Shown piece by piece: positions 51,301 through 64,000 of a stretch of 64,000 bases of DNA. Position 1 is the stretch's first letter; the number at the start of each line of letters is the position of its first letter. A program made the position numbers and the translations under genes. The notes under the pieces were generated by a model. It had not been told where the DNA came from. It made no database searches and saw only the letters and a program-made list of their open reading frames with translations. Location of the stretch: contig OZ037766.1 in NCBI GenBank assembly GCA_964035545.1, positions 18,875,581-18,939,580 on the forward strand, written 5' to 3'. The stretch comes from Bugula neritina. Taxonomy: Eukaryota > Bryozoa > Gymnolaemata > Cheilostomatida > Bugulidae.

Positions 51301-54126
51301 ATACACTGCAACATACTGCAACATACTGAAGTACACTGTAAAATATTGAAATACACTGCAACACATTAGAATATACTGCAACACACTGAAATGTACTGCA
51401 ACATACTGAAATATATTGCAACATACTGCAACATACTAACATACACTGTGACATACTGTAACATACTGAAATACACTGCAAAAAACTGCAACATACTGAA
51501 GTACACTGTACATATTGAAAGACACTGCAAAACATTGAAATATACTTCAACACACTGAAATATACTAAAACATGTTGAAATATACTGCAACATACTGCAA
51601 CATACTGAAATACACTGTAACAAACTGAAATACACTGCAATACATTGAAAAATACTGCAACATAATGCAACATACTGAAAAACACTGTAGCAAACTGAAA
51701 TACGCTGCAACACATTGGAATATACTGCAACATACCCAAATAAATGGTAATATACTGAAATATACTGAAATACACTGTAACACATTGAAAAACACTGCAA
51801 CATACTGAAAGACACTACAACTCACTAAAAGTATAGTGTAATATACGGAAATGTACTGTAACATACTGATATTTACTGCAACACACTGAAATATACTGCA
51901 ACATACCGAAAGACACTGCAACATACTAAAATACACTGCAACATACTAAAATACACTGCAACATGCTGCAACATACTTCAACATACTGAAATACACTGTA
52001 ACATAATGAAATACACTGCAACACATTGAACTATACTGCAACAAACTGAAATATACTGCAACATACTGTAATGTACTGCAACATATCGAAGTATATCGTA
52101 ATATACGGACATGTACTGTAACATACTGAAACACACTGAAACATACTGAAACATACTGAAATATACTAAAACACACTGAAATATACTCCAACATACTGCA
52201 ACATACTGAAATACACTGTAATAAACTGAATAACACTGCAACACATTAGAATATACTGCAACATACCCTAATATATTGTAATGTACTGAAATATACTGCA
52301 ACATATCGCAACATACTGAACTAAACTGTAACAAACTGAAATACACTGCAGCACATTGGTATATACTGCAACATACCCAATTATATGGTAATATACTGAA
52401 CAATACTGAAATACACTGTAACACATTGAAAAATACTGCTACATACTGAAAGACACTGCAACTCACTGACGTATCGTGTAATATACGGATATGTACTGTA
52501 ACATACTGAGATTTACTGTAACACACTGAAATATACTGCAACATACTGATATACACTGTAACATACCAAAATAAACTGCAACATACTGCAACATACTGAA
52601 TTACACTGTAACATACTAAAATACACTGTAACATTCTGCAACTTACTTCAACATACTGAAATACACTGTAACATAATGAAATACACTGCAACATACTGCA
52701 ACATATTGAAGTACACTGTTAATTATTGAAACACACTGCAACACATTGGAATATACTCCAACACACTGAAAAATACTGCAACATGCTGAAATATACTGCA
52801 ACATACTGCAAGATACTGAAATACACCGTAACATACTGCAACATACTGCAATACACTGTAACAAACTGGAATACACTGCAACACAATGGAATATACTGCA
52901 ACATACCCAATTATATGGTAATATACTGAAATATACTGAAATACACTGTATCACATTGAAAAATACTGCGACATACTGACAGACACTACCACCCACTGAC
53001 GTATCGTGTAATATACGGAAATGTACTGTAACATACTGAGACTTACTGTAACACACTGAAATATACTGCAACATACTGATATACACTGTAACATACCAAA
53101 GTAAACTGCATCATACTGCAACATACTGAATTACACTGTAACATACTAAAATACACTGCAACATAATGAAATACACTGCAACATACTGCAACATATTGAA
53201 GTACACTGTTAAATATTGAAATACACTGCAACACATTGGAATATACTGCAGCACACTGAAATATACTGCAACATGCTGAAATATACTGCAATATACTGCA
53301 ACATACTGAAATACACTGTAACATACTGCAACATACTGCAAAACACTGTAACAAACTGAAATACACTGCAACACATTGGAATATACTGCAACATACCCAA
53401 ATCAATGGTGACATACTGAAATATACTGAAATACACTGCGACACACATAAATATACTGCAAGATACTGCAACATACTGAAGTACACTGTAAAATATTGAA
53501 ATACACGGCAACACATTGGAATATAATGCAACAGACTGAAATGTACTGAAACATACTGAAATATATTGCAACATACTGCAACATGCTGAAATACACTGTA
53601 ACATACTGTAACGTACTGAAATACACTGCAAAAAACTGCAACATACTGAAGTACACTGTACATAATGAAAAACACTGCAACACATTGAAATATACTTCAA
53701 CACACTGAAATATACTGCAACATACTGCAACATACTGAAATACACTGTAACATACTGCAACATACTGCAATACACTGTAACACATTGAAAAAATACTGCA
53801 ACATACTTAAAGACACCACAACTCACTGAAGTATAGTGTAATATACGGAAACGTACTGTAACATACTGATATTTACTGCAACACACTGAAATATACTGCA
53901 ACATACTGAAATACGCTGTAACATATTGAAACACGCTGCAACACATTAAAATATACTGCAACATACCGAAATATATTGTAACCTACTGAAATATGTTGCA
54001 AACCACTGAAACATACTGCAATAAAATGAAATATACTGTAACACACTGAATAATACTGCAAAATGCTGAAATATACTGTAACACAGTGAAGTATACTGCA
54101 AAATTCTGAAATATACTGTAACATAC

Positions 54127-55483
54127 CGAAATGGGCCTCAACATACTCAAATATACTGCAAGATACTGCAATATACGTAAATACACTCTAACATACTGAA
54201 ATACACTGCAACATACTGCAACATACTGAAGTACACTGTAAAATATTGAAATACACTGCAACACATTATAATATACTGCAACACACTGAAATGTACTGCA
54301 ACATACTGAAATATATTGCAACATACTGCAACATACTAAAATACACTGTGACATACTGTAACATACTGAAATACACTGCAAAAAACTGCAACATACTGAA
54401 GTACACTGTACATATTGAAAGACACCGCAAAACATTGAAATTTACTTCAACACACTGAAATATACTAAAACATGTTGAAATATAGTGCAACATACTGCAA
54501 CATACTGAAATACACTTTAACAAACTGAAATACACTGCAATACATTGAAAAATACTGCAACATACTGAAAGACACTACAACTCACTGAAGTATATCGTAA
54601 TATACGGAAATGTACTGTAACATACTGATAATTACTGTAACACTGAAATATACTGCAACATACTGAAATACACTGTAACATACCGAAATAAACTGCAACA
54701 TACTGCAACATACTGAATTACACTGTAACATACTAAAATGCACTGCAACATTCTGCAACATACTTCAACATACTGAAATACACTGTAACATAATGAAAGA
54801 TACTGCAACATACCGCAACATACTGAAAAACACTGTAGCAAACTGAAATACGCTGCAACACATTGGTATATACTGCAACATACCCAATTATATGGTAATA
54901 TACTGAACAATACTGAAATACACTGTAACATATTGAAAAATACTGCAACATACTGAAAGACACTGCAACTCACTGACGTATCGTGTAATATACGGAAATG
55001 TACTGTAACATACTGAGATTTACTGTAACACACTGAAATATACTGCAACATACTGATATACACTGTAACATACCAAAATAAACTGCAACATACTGCAACA
55101 AACTGAATTACACTGTAACATACTAAAATACACTGTAACATTCTGCAACTTACTTCAACATACTGAAATACACTGTAACATAATGAAATACACTGCAACA
55201 TACTGCAACATACTGAAATACACTGTAACATACTGCAACATACTGCAATACACTGTAACAAACTGGAATACACTGCTACACAATGGTATATACTGCAACA
55301 TACCCAATTATATGGTAATATACTGAAATTTACTGAAATACACTGTATCACATTGAAAAATACTGCAACATACTGACAGACACTACAACTCACTGACGTA
55401 TCGTGTAATATACGGAAATGTACTGTAACATACCGAGACTTACTGTAACACACTGAAATATACTGCAACATACTGATATACAC
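54127..55483 (-). repeat. Empty-site paralogue of the MITE-bearing satellite block
   Basis: This block matches both flanks of the MITE without the element. It shares with the right flank the private CACATTATAATATAC variant (48302 and 54261) and keeps a 5,959-bp offset through 55483. Its left part matches the MITE's left flank, with GTACACTG in place of GTACAGTG. Confidence 0.8.
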
Positions 55484-58400
55484 TGTAACATACCAAAGTA
55501 AACTGCATCATACTGCAACATACTGAATTACACTGTAACATACTAAAATACACTGCAACATAATGAAATACACTGCAACATACTGCAACATATTGAAGTA
55601 CACTGTTAAATATTGAAATAGACTGCAACACATTGGAATATACTGCAACACACTGAAATATACTGCAACATGCTGAAATATGCTGCAACATACTGCAACA
55701 TACTGAAATACACTGTAACATACTGCAACATACTGCAATACACTGTAACACATTGAAAAAATACTGCAACATACTTAAAGACACCACAACTCACTGAAGT
55801 ATAGTGTAATATATGGAAACGTACTGTAACATACTGATATTTACTGCAACACACTGAAATATACTGCAACATACTGAAATACGCTGTAACATATTGAAAC
55901 ACGCTGCAACACATTGGAATATACTGCAACATACCGAAATATATTGTAACCTACTGAAATATGTTGCAAACCACTGAAACATACTGCAATAAAATGAAAT
56001 ATACTGTAACACACTGAATAATACTGCAAAATGCTGAAATATACTGTAACACAGTGAAGTCTACTGCAAAATTCTGAAATATACTGTAACATACCGAAAT
56101 AGGCCTCAACATACTCAAATATACTGCAAAATACTGCAATATACGTAAATACACTCTAACATACTGAAATACACTGCAACATACTGCAACATACTGAAGT
56201 ACACTGTAAAATATTGAAATACACTGCAACACATTGGAATATACTGCAACACACTGAAATGTACTGCAACATACTGAAATATATTGCAACATACTGCAAC
56301 ATACTAAAATACACTGTGACATACTGTAACATACTGAAATACACTGCAAAAAACTGCAACATACTGAAGTACACTGTACATATTGAAAGACACAGCAAAA
56401 CATTGAAATTTACTTCAACGGACTGAATTATACTAAAACATGTCGAAATATACTGCAACATACTGCAACATGCAGAAATACACTGTAACAAACTGAAATA
56501 CACTGCAACACATTGACAAATTTTGCAACATACTGAAAGACACTACAACTCACTGAAGTATAGTGTAATATACGGAAATGTACTGTAAAATACTGAAACA
56601 TACTGAAACATAGTGCAACATACTGAAACATATTGAAACATACCGCAACAAACCGAAATATTTGGTAACATACTGAAATATACGTCAACATACTGAAATG
56701 TACTGCAACATGCTGAGTTACACTGCAAGATACTGCAACATACTGAAATACGCTGTAACATATTAAAACACGCTGCAACACATTGAAATATACTGCAACA
56801 TACCGAAATTTATTGTAACCTACTGAAATATGTTGCAAACCACCTAAACATACTGCAATAAAATGCAATATACTGTAACACACTGAATAATACTGCAAAA
56901 TGCTGAAATATACTGTAACACAGTGAAGTATACTGCAAAATTTTGAAATATACTGTAACATACCGAAATAGGCCTCAACATACTCAAATATACTGCAAGA
57001 TACTGCAACATACGTAAATACACTCTAACATACTGAAATACACTGCAACATACTGCAACATACAGAAGTACACTGTAAAATATTGAAATACACTGCAACA
57101 CATTAGAATATACTGCAACACACTGAAATGTACTGCAACATACTGAAATATATTGCAACATACTGCAACATACTGAAATACACTGTGACATACTGAAACA
57201 TACTGAAATACACTGCAAAAAACTGCAACATACTGGAGTACACTGTACATATTGAAATACACTGCAAAACATTGAAATATACTTCAACACACTAAAATAT
57301 ACTAAAACATGTTGAAATATACTGCATTATACTGAAATACACTGTAACAAACTGAAATACACTGCAATACATTGAAAAATACTGCAACATACTGAAAGAC
57401 ACTACAACTCCCTGAAGTATAGTGTAATATACGGAAATGTACTGTAACATACTGATAATTACTGTAACACTGAATTATACTGCAACATACTGAAATACAC
57501 TGTAACATACCGAAATAAACTGCAACATACTGCAACATACTGAATTACACTGTAACATACTAAAATGCACTGCAACATTCTGCAACATACTTCAACATAC
57601 TGAAATACACTGTAACATACTAAAATGCACTGCAACATTCTGCAACATACTTCAACATACTGAAATACACTGTAACATAATGAAAGATACTGCAACATAC
57701 CGCAACATACTGAAAAACACTGTAGCAAACTGAAATAAGCTGCAACACATTGGAATATACTGCAACATACCCAAATAAATGGTAATATACTGAAATATAC
57801 TGAAATACACTGTATCACATTGAAAAATACTGCAACATACTGAAAAACACTGTAGCAAACTGAAATACGCTGCAACACATTGGTATATACTGCAACATAC
57901 CCAATTATATGGTAATATACTGAACAATACTGAAATACACTGTAACATATTGAAAAATACTGCAACATACTGAAAGACACTGCAACTCACTGACGTATCG
58001 TGTAATATACGGAAATGTACTGTAACATACTGAGATTTACTGTAACACACTGAAATATACTGCAACATACTGCAACATGCAGAAATACACTGTAACAAAC
58101 TGAAATACACTGCAACACATTGAAAAATTTTGCAACATACTGAAAGACACTACAACTCACTGAAGTATAGTGTAATATACGGAAATGTACTGTAAAATAC
58201 TGAAACATACTGAAACATACTGCAACATACTGAAACATATTGAAACATACCGCAACAAACCGAAATATTTGGTAACATACTGAAATATACGTCAAGATAC
58301 TGAAATGTACTGCAACATGCTGAGTTACACTGCAAGATACTGCAACATACTGAAATACGCTGTAACATATTAAAACACGCTGCAACACATTGAAATATAC

Positions 58401-61400
58401 TGCAACATACCGAAATTTATTGTAACCTACTGAAATATGTTGCAAACCACCTAAACATACTGCAATAAAATGCAATATACTGTAACACACTGAATAATAC
58501 TGCAAAATGCTGAAATATACTGTAACACAGTGAAGTATACTGCAAAATTTTGAAATATACTGTAACATACCGAAATAGGCCTCAACATACTCAAATATAC
58601 TGCAAGATACTGCAACATACGTAAATACACTCTAACATACTGAAATACACTGCAACATACCCAAATAATTGGTAACATACTGAAATATACTCAAATACAC
58701 TGTAACACATTGAAAAATACTGCAACATACTTAAAGACACCACAACTCACTGAAGTATAGTGTAATATATGGAAACGTACTGTAACATACTGATATTTAC
58801 TGCAACACACTGAAATACACTGCAACATACTGAAATACGCTGTAACACATTGAAACACGCTGCAACACATTGAAATATACTGCAACATACCGAAATATAT
58901 TGTAACCTACTGAAATATGTTGCAAACCACTGAACCATACTGCAATAAAATGAATTATACTGTAACACACTGAATAATACTGCAAAATGCTAAAATATAC
59001 TGTAACACAGTGAAGTATACTGTAAAATTCTGAAATATACTGTAACATACCGAAATAGGCCTCAACATACTCAAATATACTGCAAGATACTGCAATATAC
59101 GTAAATACACTCTAACATACTGAAATACACTGCAACATACTGAAGTACACTGTAAAATATTGAAATACACTGCAACACATTAGAATATACTGCAACACAC
59201 TGAAATGTACTGCAACATACTGAAATATATTGCAACATACTGCAACATACTAAAATACACTGTGACATACTGTAACATACTGAAATACACTGCAAAAAAC
59301 TGCAACATACTAAAGTACACTGTACATATTGAAAGACACTGCAAAACATTGAAATTTACTTCAACACACTGAAATATACTAAAACATGTTGAAATATACT
59401 GCAACATACTGCAACATACTGAAATACACTGTAACAAACTGAAATACACTGCAATACATTGAAAAATACTGCAACATACTGAAAGACACTACAACTCACT
59501 GAAGTATATCGTAATATACGGAAATGTACTGTAACATACTGATAATTACTGTAACACTGAAATATACTGCAACATACTGAAATACACTGTAACATACCGA
59601 AATAAACTGCAACATACTGCAACATACTGAATTACACTGTAACATACGAAAATGCACTGCAACATTCTGCAACATACTTCAACATACTGAAATACACTGT
59701 AACATAATGAAAGATACTGCAACATACCGCAACATACTGAAAAACACTGTAGCAAACTGAAATACGCTGCAACACATTGGTATATACTGCAACATACCCA
59801 ATTATATGGTAATATACTGAACAATACTGAAATACACTGTAACATATTGAAAAATACTGCAACATACTGAAAGACACTGCAACTCACTGACGTATCGTGT
59901 AATATACGGAAATGTACTGTAACATACTGAGATTTACTGTAACACACTGAAATATACTGCAACATACTGATATACACTGTAACATACCAAAATAAACTGC
60001 AACATACTGCAACAAACTGAATTACACTGTAACATACTAAAATACACTGTAACATTCTGCAACTTACTTCAACATACTGAAATACACTGTAACATAATGA
60101 AATACACTGCAACATACTGCAACATACTGAAATACACTGTAACATACTGCAACATACTGCAATACACTGTAACAAACTGGAATACACTGCAACACAATGG
60201 TATATACTGCAACATACCCAATTATATGGTAATATACTGAAATTTACTGAAATACACTGTATCACATTGAAAAATACTGCAACATACTGACAGACACTAC
60301 AATTCACTGACGTATCGTGTAATATACGGAAATGTACTGTAACATACTGAGACTTACTGTAACACACTGAAATATACTGCAACATACTGATATACACTGT
60401 AACATATCAAAGTAAACTGCATCATACTGCAACATACTGAATTACACTGTAACATACTAAAATACACTGCAACATAATGAAATACACTGCAACATACTGC
60501 AACATATTGAAGTACACTGTTAAATATTGAAATAGACTGCAACACATTGGAACATACTGCAACACACTGAAATATACTGCAACATGCTGAAATATACTGC
60601 AACATACTGCAACATACGGAAATACACTGTAACATACTGCAACATACTGCAATACACTGTAACAAACTGAAATACACTGCAACACATTGGAATATACTGC
60701 AACATACCCAAATCAATGGTAACATACTGAAATATAGTGAAATACACTGCAACACACTGAAAGATACTGCAAGATACTGCAACATACTGAAGTACACTGT
60801 AAAATATTGAAATACACTGCAACACATTGGAATATACTGCAACACACTGAAATGTACTGCAACATACTGAAATATATTGCAACATACTGCGACATGCTGA
60901 AATACACTGTAACAAACTGAAATACACTGCAACACATTGAAAAATACTGCAACATACTGAAAGACACTACAACTCGCTGAAGTATAGTGTAATATACAGA
61001 AATGTACTGTAAAATACTGAAACATACTGAAACATACTGAAACATACCGCAACAAACCGAACTATTTGGTAACATACTGAAATATACGTCAACATACTGA
61101 AATGTACTGCAACATGCTGAGGTACACTGCAAGATACTGCAACATACTGAAATACGCTGTAACATATTGAAACACGCTGCAACACATTGAAATATAGTGC
61201 AACACACCGAAATATATTGTAATATACTGAAATATGTTGCAAACCACTGAAACATACTGCAATAAAATGCAATATACTGTAACACACTGAATAATACTGC
61301 AAAATGCTGAAATATACTGTAACACAGTGAAGTATACTGCAAAATTTTGAAATATACTGTAACATACCGAAATAGGCCTCAACATACTCAAATATACTGC

Positions 61401-64000
61401 AAGATACTGCAACATACGTAAATACACTCTAACATACTGAAATACACTGCAACATACCCAAATAAATGGTAACATACTGAAATATACTCAAATACACTGT
61501 AACACATTGAAAAATACTGCAACATACTTAAAGACACCACAACTCACTGAAGTATAGTGTAATATATGGAAACGTACTGTAACATACTGATATTTACTGC
61601 AACACACTGAAATACACTGCAACATACTGAAATACGCTATAACACATTGAAACACGCTGCAACACATTGAAATATACTGCAACATACCGAAATATATTGT
61701 AACCTACTGAAATATGTTGCAAACCACTGAACCATACTGCAATAAAATGAATTATACTGTAACACACTGAATAATACTGCAAAATGCTAAAATGTACTGT
61801 AACACAGTGAAGTATACTGTAAAATTCTGAAATATACTGTAACATACCGAAATAGGCCTCAACATACTCAAATATACTGCAAGATACTGCAATATACGTA
61901 AACACACTCTAACATACTGAAATACACTGCAACATACTGCAACATACTGAAGTACACTGTAAAATATTGAAATACACTGCAACACATTAGAATATACTGC
62001 AACACACTGAAATGTACTGCAACATACTGAAATATATTGCAACATACTGCAACATACTAAAATACACTGAGACATACTGTAACATACTGAAATACACTGC
62101 AAAAAACTGCAACATACTGAAGTACACTGTACATATTGAAAGACACTGCAAAACATTGAAATTTACTTCAACACACTGAAATATACTAAAACATGTTGAA
62201 ATATACTGCAACATACTGCAACATACTGAAATACACTGTAACAAACTGAAATACACTGCAATACATTGAAAAATACTGCAACATACTGAAAGACACTACA
62301 ACTCACTGAAGTATATCGTAATATACGGAAATGTACTGTAACATACTGATAATTACTGTAACACTGAAATATACTGCAACATACTGAAATACACTGTAAC
62401 ATACCGAAATAAACTGCAACATACTTCAACATACTGAAATACACTGTAACATAATGAAAGATACTGCAACATACCGCAACATACTGAAAAACACTGTAGC
62501 AAACTGAATTACGCTGCAACACATTGGTATATACTGCAACATACCCAATTATATGGTAATATACTGAACAATACTGAAATACACTGTAACATATTGAAAA
62601 ATACTGCAACATACTGAAAGACACTGCAACTCACTGACGTATCGTGTAATATACGGAAATGTACTGTAACATACTGAGATTTACTGTAACACACTGAAAT
62701 ATACTGCAGCATACTGATATACACTGTAACATACCAAAATAAACTGCAACATACTGCAACAAACTGAATTACACTGTAACATACTAAAATACACTGTAAC
62801 ATTCTGCAACTTACTTCAACATACTGAAATACACTGTAACATAATGAAATACACTGCAACATACTGCAACATACTGAAATACACTGTAACATACTGCAAC
62901 ATACTGCAATACACTGTAACAAACTGGAATACACTGCAACACAATGGTATATACTGCAACATACCCAATTATATGGTAATATACTGAAATTTACTGAAAT
63001 ACACTGTATCACATTGAAAAATACTGCAACATACTGACAGACACTACAACTCACTGACGTATCGTGTAATATACGGAAATGTACTGAAACATACTGAGAC
63101 TTACTGTAACACACTGAAATATACTGCAACATACTGATATACACTGTAACATATCAAAGTAAACTGCATCATACTGCAACATACTGAATTACACTGTAAC
63201 ATACTAAAATACACTGCAACATAATGAAATACACTGCAACATACTGCAACATATTGAAGTACACTGTTAAATATTGAAATAGACTGCAACACATTGGAAT
63301 ATACTGCAACACACTGAAATATACTGCAACATGCTGAAATATACTGCAACATACTGCAACATACTGAAATACACTGTAACATACTGCAACATACTGCAAT
63401 ACACTGTAACAAACTGAAATACACTGCAACACGTTGGAATATACTGCAACATACCCAAATCAATGGTAACATACTGAAATATACTGAAATACACTGCAAC
63501 ACACTGAAATATACTGCAAGATACTGCAACATACGTAAATACACTCTAACATACTGAAATACACTGCAACATACTGCAACATACAGAAGTACACTGTAAA
63601 ATATTGAAATACACTGCAACACATCAGAATATACTGCAACACACTGAAATGTACTGCAACATACTGAAATATATTGCAACATACTGCAACATACTGAAAT
63701 ACACTGTGACATACTGAAACATACTGAAATACACTGCAAAAAACTGCAACATACTGGAGTACACTGTACATATTGAAATACACTGCAAAACATTGAAATA
63801 TACTTCAACACACTAAAATATACTAAAACATGTTGAAATATACTGCATTATACTGAAATACACTGTAACAAACTGAAATACACTGCAACACATTGGAATA
63901 TACTGCAACACACTGAAATGTACTGCAACATACTGAAACATATTGCAACATACTGCGACATGCTGAAATACACTGTAACAAACTGAAATACACTGCAACA

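Larger units (their letters stand above)
31079..61859 (-). repeat. AGGCCT-marked higher-order repeats of the reverse array
   Basis: The hexamer AGGCCT, always in the context AGGCCTCAACATACTCAAAT, marks a fixed point of the higher-order repeat. I find it at 31079, 31909, 33615, 37212, 41205, 41685, 43831, 44780, 47416, 50132, 51243, 56101, 56970, 58577, 59057, 61374 and 61854, with a GGGCCT variant at about 54133. A spacing of 480 bp occurs three times; 1,111 and 3,993 bp correspond to tandem duplications described separately. Confidence 0.8.
48282..64000 (-). repeat. Satellite A array, reverse orientation, right part
   Basis: The reverse-oriented 20-bp array resumes in the same phase after the MITE and runs off the right edge of the window. 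Higher-order repeats continue with several close pairs: 48282-49524 resembles 54241-55483 (offset 5,959), 56543-56961 resembles 58150-58568 (offset 1,607), and 59180-60400 resembles 61987-63144 (offset about 2,750-2,810). I see no gene or unrelated insertion in it. Confidence 0.97.

Noticed and set aside
1-64000. CRISPR array or bacterial repeat
   Set aside because: The repeats are contiguous with no unique spacers, there are no associated genes, and the nested elements are of eukaryotic type.
1-64000. Telomere repeats or a CENP-B-box-like motif
   Set aside because: I saw no TTAGGG/TTAGG-type runs and no CENP-B-box-like 17-mer in either satellite. A centromeric role can be neither supported nor excluded from sequence alone.

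Overview
This window is non-coding, repeat-dominated eukaryotic DNA. It looks like satellite-type heterochromatin from an AT-rich genome, probably an invertebrate animal, although nothing in the sequence fixes the species. I found no credible protein-coding gene, rRNA or complete tRNA. The many open reading frames are by-products of a 10-bp repeat whose consensus has no stop codon on one strand.

Layout. (1) 1 to ~16593: satellite A, a 20-bp unit (TATGTTGCAGTATATTTCAG, itself two 10-bp modules) organised into irregular higher-order repeats of about 2.1-3.8 kb. (2) ~16597-22986 and 23187-31078: satellite B, a different 10/20-bp repeat (GCACATTTAGGCACTTTTTA), broken by a 200-N assembly gap (22987-23186). 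(3) 26981-29513: a 2,533-bp non-autonomous DNA transposon inside satellite B, with 20-bp perfect terminal inverted repeats, longer decayed inverted ends and a TA target duplication. It carries a tRNA-like (SINE-head-like) stretch. (4) 31079-64000: satellite A again, in the opposite orientation, with its own higher-order repeats of about 2-4 kb marked by the hexamer AGGCCT. (5) 47526-48281: a 756-bp MITE inside that inverted array, with 19-bp perfect terminal inverted repeats that resemble those of the 2.5-kb element.

The overall plan is A (forward) - B - A (reverse), an inverted arrangement of related arrays around a core of a second satellite. The two A arrays share irregular higher-order-repeat variants (5 differences in 106 bp in one stretch compared by eye). 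They therefore descend from the same higher-order repeat and were not built independently from the same short unit. Both ends of the window lie inside the arrays, so the true array lengths are unknown.

The most informative observations are the inverted satellite architecture, a 6-bp microhomology at the B/A-reverse junction, and two CACAG-ended elements of apparently one family whose insertion sites can be reconstructed from empty paralogous copies in the same window.
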